From: Bacteroidales bacterium
GTDB lineage: Bacteria; Bacteroidota; Bacteroidia; Bacteroidales; UBA932
Assembly: GCA_022653675.1 (NCBI GenBank)
Contig: JALCST010000013.1
Span: 1-62,998, forward strand
Length of the DNA: 62,998 bases
Direction: 5' to 3'
Numbering within the stretch: the first letter of the stretch is position 1; each line of letters starts with the position of its first letter. Shown here piece by piece: positions 17,673-26,310 of the stretch. The notes under the pieces are model-generated. The model was given only the letters and a program-made list of their open reading frames with translations, made no database searches and was not told where the DNA came from. The position numbers were made by a program, and so were the translations under genes.

Positions 17673-19298
17673 ATGAAAGGCAACCGAACAAAACTCTGGC
17701 TACTGATTCTGCTGTTCACGGTACTCACTTCGCTGCCGTTCCTGTTCAAGGGATTCGGCATTCTGGCACTCTTTTCATTCGTGCCTCTTTTTTACATAGA
17801 CAAAATACTTTCATCACATAAGATCAAGGGGGCTTACTGGTATACGCTTGCAGCCTTCCTCGGCTTCAACATCGGGGCGACATTCTGGATATGGAACGTT
17901 TCGATAGGTGGTGCGATTGCCGCGATATTGTTGAATGCCCTACAAATGAGCGCAATATTCGCAGTATTCAGATGGAGCAGGAAGAGCATGAAAGGAGCCC
18001 TGCCATACATCTTCTTCATCGCCATGTGGACGGCGTGGGAAAAAGTCTACTGCAACATTGAAATCTCATGGCCATGGCTGCAACTCGGGAATTCCTTCTG
18101 CTACGACACGTGGATGGTACAGTGGTACGAATACACTGGACTTCTGGGCGGCACGGTCTGGATACTTTTCACTTCGCTTCTCGCGTACTACAGCATCGAA
18201 CACTTTAGGAAGCCGGTATCCGACAAATACTCATTGAGGAAGAGATGGACGCTGGCGGCAGGCTGCATCCTGGCCGTAACAGTTCCCATGATCTGTTCCG
18301 CCGTGATAGCAAGGAACAGGACGGAAACCTCAGACCCTGTGGAGGTAGCTGTGATACAACCTGATATCGATCCTTGGTCGAAAAGCGGGAGCACCTTACA
18401 GTCAGATTACGACAACAAACTGCTCTCATTGGCAGACAGCGTGGTTTCACCTGAAACAAGGTATGTGGTCACGCCCGAGACATTCACATACAACATTAAT
18501 ATCGACAACATTCAATCCAACCCTTCTGTAATCCGATACGAGAATTTCCTGAAGCAGCATCCGACCGTCAACCAAATGTTGCTAGGGGCACTTACATACA
18601 AAAATTATGTTCAGAAGGAAAAACCGACCGAAACGGCAAGAAACGCCGGATATTCCTGGTACGATGTCATGAACAGCGCGATAATGCTGGACTCAGCCGG
18701 CAGATATACCTATTCCTACAAATCGAAGCTGGTACCGGGCGCGGAAATAATACCTTACCAGAAATACCTTAAATTCCTGATACCGTTCATGGAAAAATTC
18801 GGTGCTCCATCTACCAGTTATGCCCGTTCCCACAAGCCTAAACTCCTGCTTTGTGACGACAGCACGTCGGTGGCAACATTGATATGCTACGAATCCGTCT
18901 ATTCCGAATGGGTGCGCGAAGCCGTATCGGACGGCGCATCGTGGCTTGCGGTCATAACAAACGACGGGTGGTGGGGAAACACTCCCGGATTTCGCCAGCA
19001 CTTCAGATACGCAACCCTGCGTGCCATAGAAACCAGACGGGATGTGGTCCAGAGCGCCAACAATGGGCGTAGCGGTATCATCGACCAGCTTGGGCATGTA
19101 AGGCACAGTACAAAATATTGGGTAAAGGATGCATTCCTGTGTGAAGTCAACAGGAATAACAAACAGACATTCTACGTCAGAAACGGGGATTTGATAGGAA
19201 GGGCGTTCACCTTCATTTTCGTCTTGATGCTCGCAGGATGGATAATCCGGGGATTTACCCTCTGCCTATCCCGTAATAAAAGAAGCCGTAAGTCATGA
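17673..19298 (+). CDS. lnt: Apolipoprotein N-acyltransferase
   Basis: A 541-residue inner-membrane enzyme that adds the third acyl chain to lipoproteins. About six hydrophobic segments in the first 200 residues precede a nitrilase-like catalytic domain. The triad can be read as Glu in VTPETF, Lys in YKSKLVPGAE and Cys in LICYESVYSEW, followed by a final membrane segment. ATGAAAGG starts three bases after the ubiD stop. The last 44 bases overlap the convergent ugd gene. The window has many lipoproteins that would be its substrates. Confidence 0.93.
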   Translation: MKGNRTKLWLLILLFTVLTSLPFLFKGFGILALFSFVPLFYIDKILSSHKIKGAYWYTLAAFLGFNIGATFWIWNVSIGGAIAAILLNALQMSAIFAVFRWSRKSMKGALPYIFFIAMWTAWEKVYCNIEISWPWLQLGNSFCYDTWMVQWYEYTGLLGGTVWILFTSLLAYYSIEHFRKPVSDKYSLRKRWTLAAGCILAVTVPMICSAVIARNRTETSDPVEVAVIQPDIDPWSKSGSTLQSDYDNKLLSLADSVVSPETRYVVTPETFTYNINIDNIQSNPSVIRYENFLKQHPTVNQMLLGALTYKNYVQKEKPTETARNAGYSWYDVMNSAIMLDSAGRYTYSYKSKLVPGAEIIPYQKYLKFLIPFMEKFGAPSTSYARSHKPKLLLCDDSTSVATLICYESVYSEWVREAVSDGASWLAVITNDGWWGNTPGFRQHFRYATLRAIETRRDVVQSANNGRSGIIDQLGHVRHSTKYWVKDAFLCEVNRNNKQTFYVRNGDLIGRAFTFIFVLMLAGWIIRGFTLCLSRNKRSRKS

Positions 19299-20571
19299 TT
19301 TCGTCCGGATCATAAACGTTACGGCCGTCAACTATCACGTTGCCCTTCATTTTCCTGCGCACTTCCTCCCAAGGGACCATCCTATATTGCTTCCACTCGG
19401 TGATCAACGCTACCGCATCTGCATCTTCCACAGTTTCCAGCAAAGTGTTGCATAATTTCACTCCCTTGCCGCAAACTTTACGGAAATTGTCCATCGCTAT
19501 CGGATCGGTCGCGCGGACCTTCGCACCATTTTCCACAAGCAATCTTATCACGGTACATGAAGGGGCTTCGCGTATATCGTCGGTTCCGGGTTTGAAGGAG
19601 AGTCCCCATACGGCTATCGTTTTTCCTTTGACGCTGCCGCCGAGCGCAGCCTTAAGCTTTTCATAAACGATTCCCTTCTGGGCTTCGTTCACTTCAGATA
19701 CGGCCTCGATAACCTTCATCTTCAACCCATTCTCGTCAGCCGTCCTGGTCAGGGCCCGTACATCCTTCGGGAAACAGCTTCCACCGTAACCACAACCTGC
19801 GTAGAGGAACTTGTCCCCTATCCTGCTGTCCGAGCCGACTCCCTGACGCACATGGTTTATATCGGCCCCGGTCTTCTCGCACAAGGCGGCGACTTCGTTC
19901 ATAAAACTTATGCGGGTAGCAAGCATGGAATTGGCAACATACTTGGTCATCTCCGCCGAAGGTATGTCCATGAAAAACACCCGGAACTTGTTCAGGAGCA
20001 TCGGACGGTAAAGACTCGTAAGCAAAGCCTTCGCACGCTCGCTGTCGGTCCCTATCACGACCCTTTCGGGTTTCATGAAGTCTCGTGTAGCCGAACCTTC
20101 CATCAGGAACTCCGGATTGGAGGCGACGTCGAAAGGTATCTCCTCACCCCTCTTCTCGAGTTCTTCCATTATCACGTCCTTGACCTTCCCGGCAGTCCCT
20201 ATCGGAACCGTGCTCTTGGTCACAAGCAAGGTGTAACGCTTTATATTGGCTCCGAATGTCCTCGCAACATCGAGCACATGGCTCACGTCGGCACTGCCAT
20301 CCTCGTTTGGAGGCGTCCCTACGGCGATGAACACTATTTCTACATCATCAAGACAGTCACGAAGGTCGGTCGTGAAAGTCAGGCGCCCGGCCTTGGTGTT
20401 GTTTTCGAACATTTCCTGAAGGCCCTCTTCGTAAATCGGAATCTCTCCGGCCTTGAGCTTTGATACCTTTTCCTTGTCCACATCTATGCAGCAGACATTC
20501 GCACCGAGTTCGGAAAAACAGGTTCCAGAGACCAGCCCAACGTAACCCGTACCTACGACAGCTATATTCAT
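19255..20571 (-). CDS. ugd: UDP-glucose 6-dehydrogenase
   Basis: A 438-residue NAD-dependent enzyme oxidising UDP-glucose to UDP-glucuronate for surface polysaccharides. The Rossmann motif VGTGYVGL is at residues 6-13, and the catalytic Cys266 is in GYGGSCFPKD. GLSFKPGTDDIREAPS near 325 is the C-terminal UDP-binding signature. Convergent with lnt, with a 44-base overlap of coding ends. Its promoter is divergent from that of the serine palmitoyltransferase. Confidence 0.96.
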   Translation of the reverse strand: MNIAVVGTGYVGLVSGTCFSELGANVCCIDVDKEKVSKLKAGEIPIYEEGLQEMFENNTKAGRLTFTTDLRDCLDDVEIVFIAVGTPPNEDGSADVSHVLDVARTFGANIKRYTLLVTKSTVPIGTAGKVKDVIMEELEKRGEEIPFDVASNPEFLMEGSATRDFMKPERVVIGTDSERAKALLTSLYRPMLLNKFRVFFMDIPSAEMTKYVANSMLATRISFMNEVAALCEKTGADINHVRQGVGSDSRIGDKFLYAGCGYGGSCFPKDVRALTRTADENGLKMKVIEAVSEVNEAQKGIVYEKLKAALGGSVKGKTIAVWGLSFKPGTDDIREAPSCTVIRLLVENGAKVRATDPIAMDNFRKVCGKGVKLCNTLLETVEDADAVALITEWKQYRMVPWEEVRRKMKGNVIVDGRNVYDPDEIMTYGFFYYGIGRG

Positions 20572-20601
20572 AAAGTCACACGAATTTTATCATTGATGTA
20601 A

Positions 20602-20609
20602 CAAAGTTA
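20602..20609 (-). promoter_or_regulatory. -7 box of ugd
   Basis: Minus-strand TAACTTTG fits TAnnTTTG, 31 bases before the ugd start. Confidence 0.5.
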
Positions 20610-20629
20610 CAAAAAAAGCGAGATTTTAA

Positions 20630-20637
20630 TAAATTTG
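20630..20637 (+). promoter_or_regulatory. -7 box of serine palmitoyltransferase gene
   Basis: TAAATTTG fits TAnnTTTG, 26 bases upstream of the ATG at 20663. Confidence 0.5.
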
Positions 20638-20662
20638 CATCTGATACTAAAACAAAAAACCA

Positions 20663-21850
20663 ATGGGATTATTGCAAGAAAGATTATCCAAGTACACTCA
20701 GCCTCAGGAATACAAAGCAAGAGGCATTTATCCCTACTTCAGGGAAATCGACGGCAAACAAGGCACCGAGGTCGAAATGGACGGACATAAGGTGCTCATG
20801 TTCGGTTCCAACGCCTATACCGGGCTCACATACGATCCGAGAGTTATTGAAGCATCCAAAAGAGCTTTGGACAAATACGGAAGCGGTTGCGCCGGAAGCC
20901 GGTTTCTGAACGGTACCCTGGACATTCACGTTCAGCTCGAAAAGGAACTTGCCGAATTCGAGCACAAAGACGACGCACTTTGCTTCTCGACGGGATTTTC
21001 CGTCAACGCAGGCGTACTCGCATGCCTTACCGAGAGGAACGATTATATAATCTGCGACGAGCGCGACCACGCCAGCATAGTGGACGGACGCAGACTTTCG
21101 TTCTCGACATGCTACAAATTCAAGCACAACGACATGGCCGACCTCGAGAAAGTCCTCCAAAAGTGCAGGCCGGACGCAGTCAAGCTGATCGTGGTCGACG
21201 GGGTGTTCTCCATGGAAGGGGACCTTGCCAATCTTCCGGCGATCGTCGAATTGAAACACAAGTATCCCAACGTAGCCATATACGTTGACGAAGCCCATGG
21301 CATAGGCGTCTTCGGAAAAGATGGAAGAGGTGTTTGCGACCACTTCGGGCTGACAGACGAAATCGATGTAATAATGGGAACCTTCAGCAAGTCCCTGGCC
21401 TCCATTGGAGGTTTCGTGGCATCCGATTCCATCATCATCAACTGGCTGCGCCACAACTGCCGCACCTACATTTTCAGCGCATCGGACACTCCGGCAGCGA
21501 CTGCAGCCGCCATGGAGGCCCTGCATATAATCAGAAGCGAACCCGAACGCATAAAGAACCTGTGGAGAATAACGAATTACGCACTCGACAAGTTCCGCAA
21601 GGCTGGTTTCGAGATAGGTGCCACCGAAAGCCCGATAATTCCGCTTTACGTACGCGACATGGACAAGACGTTCGAAGTCACCAAGCTGGCCTTCGACGAA
21701 GGCGTCTTCATCAACCCTGTCATTCCTCCCGCATGCGCACCACAGGATACGCTGGTCCGCTTCGCATTGATGGCTACCCATACCGAAGAACAGATAGACA
21801 GGGCCGTCACCGCACTCGTGAAGTGCTTCAGGAAGCTCGACATACTTTAA
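20663..21850 (+). CDS. spt: Serine palmitoyltransferase (alpha-oxoamine synthase)
   Basis: A 395-residue PLP enzyme of the alpha-oxoamine synthase family. The N terminus (GIYPYFREI...VEMDGHKVLMFGSNAY) and GCAGSRFLNGTLDIHVQLE are those of the Bacteroidales serine palmitoyltransferase that starts sphingolipid synthesis by joining serine and an acyl-CoA. The PLP lysine is Lys243 in MGTFSKSLASIGG, and DEAHGIGVFG holds the PLP aspartate. KBL or BioF activity is less likely given the N terminus. It has its own promoter and is followed by a hairpin. Confidence 0.9.
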   Translation: MGLLQERLSKYTQPQEYKARGIYPYFREIDGKQGTEVEMDGHKVLMFGSNAYTGLTYDPRVIEASKRALDKYGSGCAGSRFLNGTLDIHVQLEKELAEFEHKDDALCFSTGFSVNAGVLACLTERNDYIICDERDHASIVDGRRLSFSTCYKFKHNDMADLEKVLQKCRPDAVKLIVVDGVFSMEGDLANLPAIVELKHKYPNVAIYVDEAHGIGVFGKDGRGVCDHFGLTDEIDVIMGTFSKSLASIGGFVASDSIIINWLRHNCRTYIFSASDTPAATAAAMEALHIIRSEPERIKNLWRITNYALDKFRKAGFEIGATESPIIPLYVRDMDKTFEVTKLAFDEGVFINPVIPPACAPQDTLVRFALMATHTEEQIDRAVTALVKCFRKLDIL

Positions 21851-21857
21851 ACATACC

Positions 21858-21900
21858 GATGCGAAATCCGAACTGCAACATAAGGCCCGGATTTTGCATC
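21858..21900 (+). terminator. Hairpin after serine palmitoyltransferase
   Basis: GATGCGAAATCCG and CGGATTTTGCATC pair over 13 bp with one G-U. The following TTACAATATGG lacks a strong U-run, so termination is probable but not certain. Confidence 0.5.
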
Positions 21901-21936
21901 TTACAATATGGTTCTTTGAATTGAGAACTTCACATC

Positions 21937-22332
21937 GGGGATGCTTTGGATTTGACAGCATACGATGTCGAAGGGTAAGCACGCCGAGAGTCGCAGCCTC
22001 TCTCGTAAATATCAGACTGCAAGCCATTAACTGGCAACAACAATTACGCTCTCGCTGCGTAGTCATCCTTTGATGGCACGCTCAATCTGGACGGCCAAGG
22101 TGCCGTTCCGACGAGTACTCCCCCCGACCTTCCGCACTCCAGATCGGGATCGGAGTATCATTCAAGAGTGATGCACGCGACGACGCTTCTACTGTCGCGC
22201 CAAGATTCAGAAGCTAAGGGTCGGACGGCGAAGTCCGCAAGCGGTCCGGCCACGAAAACCGATATCGGAATAAACGTGTAGAAAGCCCCTGGGCACTATG
22301 TTTGGACGGCGGTTCGAATCCGCCCATCTCCA
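21937..22332 (+). ncRNA. ssrA: Transfer-messenger RNA (tmRNA)
   Basis: A one-piece tmRNA that rescues stalled ribosomes. 5' GGGGATG pairs with 3' CATCTCC to form the acceptor stem, CTTTGGATTTGACAGC is the conserved 5' region, and GGTTCGAATCC is the T loop. CCA is not encoded after the discriminator A at 22332. The tag frame is at 22033-22062, reading GNNNYALAA then TAG, close to the Bacteroidales GENNYALAA tag; the first codon was placed by the upstream TTAACT context. Its 3' end also forms the left copy of a 16-bp repeat that bounds a genomic island. Confidence 0.95.
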
Positions 22333-22336
22333 CAAT
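22321..22336 (+). repeat. Left attachment site (attL) in ssrA
   Basis: CGCCCATCTCCACAAT covers the last 12 bases of tmRNA plus four bases. It is identical to 26311-26326. The insertion restores the tmRNA 3' end, as expected for site-specific integration into an RNA gene. Confidence 0.8.
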
Positions 22337-22380
22337 GAGTATTGATTATCAATACCTTATACCAATGAGGCACCAAAATG

Positions 22381-22412
22381 AGCCGAACGACAAACACCGT
22401 CCGGCTTATTTT
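22381..22412 (+). terminator. Probable tmRNA terminator
   Basis: AGCCGAACG and CGTCCGGCT form a 9-bp stem with one A-C mismatch and an eight-base loop, followed by TATTTT. It lies 49 bases after the tmRNA end, on the island side of attL, so it was brought in by the island. Confidence 0.6.
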
Positions 22413-22428
22413 ATGTAAAAATTGTCAT

Positions 22429-22506
22429 CTATCCCTTTTTCGGACAGTTGTAAATCAGTTCATATTCTCGTTTGTATTCATTAGGTGACAGGCCACCTAA
22501 TGAAAA
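22429..22506 (-). pseudogene. Transposase C-terminal remnant (IS3/rve-like)
   Basis: The minus strand encodes a short C-terminal stretch with LGGLSPNEYKREYE and then YNCPKKG before a stop at 22429-22431. This resembles the end of an integrase-core (IS3-like) transposase. Everything upstream is missing, and the sequence abuts an XRE fragment read in the other direction at about 22507. Family identity is tentative. Confidence 0.45.
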
Positions 22507-22752
22507 GAGCTGGCCGAAAAGATCGGAATCAGCCGGGTTGGTTTATCAAAAGCCATTAATGGAAATACCACCATCAATACCCTGAACAAGATCGCCTCGG
22601 CCCTCGATGTGGAGCTGATGGACCTGTTCAACACGAAGAAAGAGGACTTTACAGCCTTCGTCTCATGCTCCGGCAAGATGTACCGTTTCGACGATTCGGA
22701 AAGCCTGGCGGAGTGGCTCGAAAAAATAAAGCCCCAGACCGGAAAGGAGTGA
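22507..22752 (+). pseudogene. XRE-type helix-turn-helix regulator, N-terminus missing
   Basis: An open frame of 81 codons from ELAEKIGISRVGLSKAINGN to a stop at 22750-22752. ELAEKIGIS...SKAING...TLNKIASALDVELMDLF is a canonical Cro/CI helix-turn-helix, followed by a C-terminal part with FVSCSGKMYRFDD. No start codon fits; the first 10-15 residues of the domain are replaced by the transposase remnant. This is probably a broken regulator of a lost island gene. Confidence 0.7.
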
Positions 22753-22785
22753 GGCTATAATGTGATTCGAGATAGAATTAAATAT

Positions 22786-23706
22786 CTAATAATTTTTAAG
22801 ATCGGTGATTAAATCGTTGAGAGCGTCATTATAATTATCAGATTCTCTCATAAATACGGCCTTTTTACTTTTCAAATATATAGGGAGAGATTCCTCTATA
22901 GATCCTTTTCTGATGATAGGGATAAATTTTATTCTATTTTGATCACTGATTAAATCTTCAGTAATAATTGAAGTTTCATAACCGACACCTTTTTCCATAT
23001 TATCTGCCTTTTCCTTATATTTAGGAGTTGCAATAATTAGCACTTTATCAGCTTTTAAGATTTCTGATCCCATAAATTTATTAATATCCCCCCCTGCTGG
23101 TAGATTCTCATCTATATTAACTGTAAAGAAAGAGCTTAAATCTTTGCTTAATTTTTTCACCCATCGCTTATGTGAATCATCTTCGTGGCAATATGAAATG
23201 AAAATAGTCTTCTTCTTTTCTGGATTTGTTGGTATTTCAGTTGCTATTATTCGGTCTTGTTGGAATACCATCTTCAGTAGGTTTTAAGAGAGAATTATTT
23301 CCTTCTCTGGTGTTAACATCAATGTTATTTGTATTAGTCTCATTGTACTATTCATTAATTGCAGCAGACAACGCCTCTAAGAAATCTGGAATCTTTGAGG
23401 TTTCTATTTGTTCAAAAAGGGAGTCATACCAGTCCATGCGTGAAGTTTTTTCATTTGAAAGTTATTCGATATATTTTGAGTAAGTAGGTGGTAATCCTTT
23501 TATATAAGGGGAAATTGTATTGAAATAAGTAGGTCCATTGACATAAAACGGAGCCTCATCATTTTTCCCAATAATGTTCCATAATTGCCAAAAAATCTTG
23601 GCTTTATCTTTATCAATGGTAAGGTGGTCTATTAAATTAATGTGCGGATTAATGGATTTACCTCCTTGCATGTATTTATAGCCCAGGTCAGTTAATAGTA
23701 TAAAGT
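22786..23706 (-). pseudogene. SEFIR/TIR-domain protein gene, broken
   Basis: The C-terminal part is an intact frame (ATG 23271 to 22786, 161 residues) with KKTIFISYCHEDDSHKRWVK, GGDINKFMGSEILKADKVLI and VGYETSIITEDL, typical of SEFIR/TIR-type domains used in bacterial defence. Upstream on the same strand the reading frame continues through 23706 with an in-frame TAA (23462-23464), a TAG (23348-23350) and a frame change near 23240-23280. This upstream part includes a winged-helix-like FILLTDLGYKYM segment. The 5' end is cut by the IS4-like element. The 161-residue domain could still be translated alone. AT-rich, unlike the flanking core genes. Confidence 0.65.
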
Positions 23707-25023
23707 TTTCACTACTGTCCCGTTTAAAAATACGACGTGTTATTTAAGTTGTTAATTATTAACAAATTATAAGGATAAAATTTTTCAACGATTTGTTTTT
23801 TTATATTTGAGGCGAAACAATTGCACTTTTCGCCATGAATCGAGGAAAAACAGTATTTGCACAACTCATGAATATGATACCAGAATACGAATTTGATAAA
23901 TGCGTAGAGAGATACGGAGGAAACTATCGCGTCAGGAATTTCTCTTGCAGAGATCATTTTTATGTCATGAGTTTTGCGCAACTTACACAAAGGGAAAGCC
24001 TTCGGGATATTGAAAACTGTCTTAATGCGGTTTCTGACAAGCTTTATCATTGCGGGATAAGACACGCAGTTCCAAGAAACACTCTTGCAAAAGCAAATGA
24101 GCTTCGCGATTGGAGAATTTATGCGGATTTTGCACAGGTTCTTGTAGGCATTGCCAGACCTATGTATCAAAGTGACTATTCTTTCAGGCTGGACATTGAC
24201 AACCTTATATATGCATTCGACAGTAGTACCATCAGTTTGTGCCTCAAGTTGTGCCCGTGGGCGCAATTTAGAAAGTCCAAAGGAGGAGTAAAGATGCATA
24301 CACTGTTTGATATTAGGTGTAATCTTCCTGTATATGTGCATCTTACAGAGGCCTCGGTTCATGATGTCAACGAACTCGACAACCTTTATATTGAACTCGC
24401 AGCCATCTATATACTCGACAAAGGGTATGTGGACTTCTTCCGTCTGTTCAATGTCATCAATAAATAGAAAGCCTATTTTGTAACGAGGGCTAAAGACAAT
24501 ATGAGATATGAGGTCGTTGAGAGTTATCCGGTTTACCAACAGACAGGAGTAATCAGTGATGACCTCGTCATTCTTACCGGATATTACACATCGAAAGATT
24601 ATCCGGAGCCTTTTCGTATGGTCACATACGAGGATTTTTCCACAAGTGTCGTTTATCGGTTCATTACAAACAGCCAATTCGGCCCTCTAACCGTGTCCGA
24701 ATTGTATAGGGAACAATGGCAAGTAGAATTGTTTTTTAAATGGATAAAGCAACATCTTAAAATCAAGTCTTTTTATGGTACGAGCCAAAATGCAGTATAT
24801 TGTCAAATATGGATTGCCTTATGCACTTATTTACTCATCGCTATCGCGAAGAATAGATATAACATTGAGCAATCACTGTACTCTTTTTCTCAAGTTTGCG
24901 GCATAACTCCTTTTGAGAAAATGCCTCTAAATGAGCTGTTTAGCAGAATGTCAACCATTGTCCCAATTGATGATTCTCCTAACTTGTTCAATTTCAATTA
25001 ATTTAAACGGGACAGCAGTGAAA
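23707..25023 (+). mobile_element. IS4-like insertion sequence
   Basis: The ends carry inverted repeats: left TTTCACTA plus CTGTCCCGTTTAAA (23707-23728), right the complement (25002-25023) with a single difference. The inner 14 bases are identical. No clear target duplication was found on either side. It contains one transposase gene with a premature stop. It truncates the SEFIR gene, so it arrived after that gene. Confidence 0.75.
23835..25001 (+). pseudogene. IS4-family transposase with one nonsense codon
   Basis: A DDE transposase that would be 388 residues. The N-terminal part (MNRGKTVFAQLMNMI; LTQRESLRDIENCL) matches the IS4 branch common in Bacteroidales. The DDE residues are in YAFDSSTIS, YILDKGYVDFF and YREQWQVELFFKWIKQ. 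A TAG at 24465-24467 interrupts it in frame between VINK and KAYFVTRAKDN, and the frame is otherwise intact to 25001. A single C-to-T change of a CAG would explain it, so inactivation looks recent. Confidence 0.85.
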
Positions 25024-25084
25024 GATTAAATGTAATGTGATGCAATAATTTATCAATTGTTAATGATAAGTTGGCGATACCCAC

Positions 25085-25121
25085 AAAAAAGAGGCCGAAC
25101 TGTTTTTAATCGTTCGGTCTC
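25085..25121 (-). terminator. Terminator after hicB
   Basis: Minus strand GAGACCGAAC and GTTCGGCCTC form a 10-bp stem with one mismatch, followed by TTTTTT. It lies 20 bases beyond the hicB stop. Confidence 0.65.
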
Positions 25122-25140
25122 CTTCATAAAATTGCCGATG

Positions 25141-25548
25141 TTACAAAGTCGCAGTACTAAGTTCTTCCCCGATTCTTTTAACTTCCTTCAAAATTTTGTT
25201 AGTCGTTTTTTCTCCGGCGAAAGCTTTTCCGCATTTGTATTGTCTCATTTTACTTTCATTGATGTTTGCCATTTTCGCAAACTTTGAGACATTAATACAA
25301 TCGAAATAATTAAAAAATGATGGAATATCATATTTATATTCCACTGTGATGTTTTTAGCTTGTTCCGGTAATGTCCCGCATTCTTCTAAGGTCATTGCCT
25401 TGGCTTCTTCGATGCTTTCCTCAAAATCTTTTTTAGCGATTTCTACGCTTTCTCCGAAGCCACCGAAACAGTGTTTGCTGATCTTCTGGTCGCTGTAGAT
25501 AGAATATAATCCATCTACACCTTTTTCGATAATAGCGTTAATTTTCAT
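25141..25548 (-). CDS. hicB: HicB-type antitoxin
   Basis: A 135-residue antitoxin. The N-terminal half (MKINAIIEKGVDGLYSIYSD; GFGESVEIAKKDFEESIEEA) is the partial RNase H-like HicB fold that caps the toxin. The C-terminal half contains a helix-turn-helix (SKFAKMANINESKMRQYKCG) for autorepression. It lies downstream of hicA in the usual toxin-antitoxin order, with a longer than usual gap (about 160 bases). The frame is intact while the toxin is broken, a pattern expected when the toxin is lost first. Confidence 0.85.
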   Translation of the reverse strand: MKINAIIEKGVDGLYSIYSDQKISKHCFGGFGESVEIAKKDFEESIEEAKAMTLEECGTLPEQAKNITVEYKYDIPSFFNYFDCINVSKFAKMANINESKMRQYKCGKAFAGEKTTNKILKEVKRIGEELSTATL

Positions 25549-25711
25549 CGTTCTAAAAGATTTGATGTTTGATAAATGGAGCAGGCACCAATAAGTAAAT
25601 AATCCCCTTCATAAATTTGTTAAGTATTTGTTATTTTGGTTAAACTACTATAATGCAAAAATATCCACTCAAAATTATAAAATAATGAAACATCTGAATA
25701 TAGGTAAGTAA

Positions 25712-25895
25712 TTAAATACCCGCTTCTTCTCTAATCTTTTTTTTCAGTGCCTTTGGGGAGTTCCTGACCTTTATGTCTTGGAATTGCAAAGGTTTGTCCT
25801 GTCTTTGGGCTAAACCAAATGTCGTGTTTATGACCATTCTTTTTTAAATAGCACCCGTTGGCCTTAAGTATTTTGATTAATTCAGATGTTTTCAT
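25712..25895 (-). pseudogene. hicA: HicA-type toxin, frameshifted in an A8 tract
   Basis: From ATG 25895 the frame reads MKTSELIKILKANGCYLKKN, then GHKHDIWFSPKTGQTF and PRHKGQELPKGTE, the HicA dsRBD-like mRNA interferase with its active-site His. After KGTE the sequence enters eight A residues (minus strand; 25737-25744) and stops early at 25731. Removing one A gives KKIREEAGI and a stop at 25712-25714, the normal HicA ending. The gene is therefore inactivated, or switched, by one base. An upstream start at 25940 is unlikely given the promoter at 25917-25924. Confidence 0.8.
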
Positions 25896-25916
25896 ACTGT
25901 TAAATTTCAGTTGGTG

Positions 25917-25924
25917 CAAAGGTA
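25917..25924 (-). promoter_or_regulatory. -7 box of hicAB
   Basis: Minus-strand TACCTTTG fits TAnnTTTG, 21 bases upstream of the hicA start at 25895. Confidence 0.5.
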
Positions 25925-25970
25925 ACGTTTTCGCTACCATTTTCCAAATTATTTATGAAAAACATGAAAT

Positions 25971-26000
25971 AAAAAAGGACGCAACCCGAAGGCTGCGTCC
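25971..26000 (-). terminator. Strong intrinsic terminator with UUCG loop
   Basis: Minus strand GGACGCAGCC, loop TTCG, GGTTGCGTCC: a 10-bp stem with one G-U pair and a very stable tetraloop, followed by TTTTTT. It lies 12 bases after the stop of the small frame ending at 26013. Confidence 0.85.
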
Positions 26001-26012
26001 ACTCCAAACCAA

Positions 26013-26186
26013 TTAAAATGCCGAGACCTGCCGTTTTTTTATCTCGCTCCAAATATACTTAACATCATTGCGAAAGGAACTGTAGTTCTCCCATAAAAAT
26101 ATGACATCCTTCACGTTGTCGGAAATTGCCGAAGAAGCATTCAGCCCGAAGCATTCGGCCAGCACGTCGCGCAGTCCCTTGCTCAT
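26013..26186 (-). CDS. Small island protein, unknown function
   Basis: A 57-residue frame beginning [20 protein letters not shown] and containing [25 protein letters not shown] sits four bases before the ATG, and a strong terminator directly follows the stop, so it is likely a real gene or the 3' part of one. The frame stays open further upstream across the attachment site into chromosomal sequence, which is coincidental. I do not recognise a family. Confidence 0.45.
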   Translation of the reverse strand: MSKGLRDVLAECFGLNASSAISDNVKDVIFLWENYSSFRNDVKYIWSEIKKRQVSAF

Positions 26187-26310
26187 ATTCTCCCCGGAGA
26201 GGGATTCAATACTATTTTTCACTGCGACTGACAATAGCGCATATAACCAAATGCCTGAAAATAAAATATATGAATTTGGGAGAGAAACCGCTAAAACAGA
26301 AGTTGCAGAG

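Noticed and set aside
20684..22066. A 460-codon minus-strand frame opposite the serine palmitoyltransferase and tmRNA
   Set aside because: It runs through a structured RNA gene and a conserved enzyme, and has no recognisable domain or start context.
23724..24677. A 317-codon minus-strand frame opposite the IS transposase
   Set aside because: Antisense shadow. The plus-strand frame carries the DDE motifs and lies between the element's inverted repeats.
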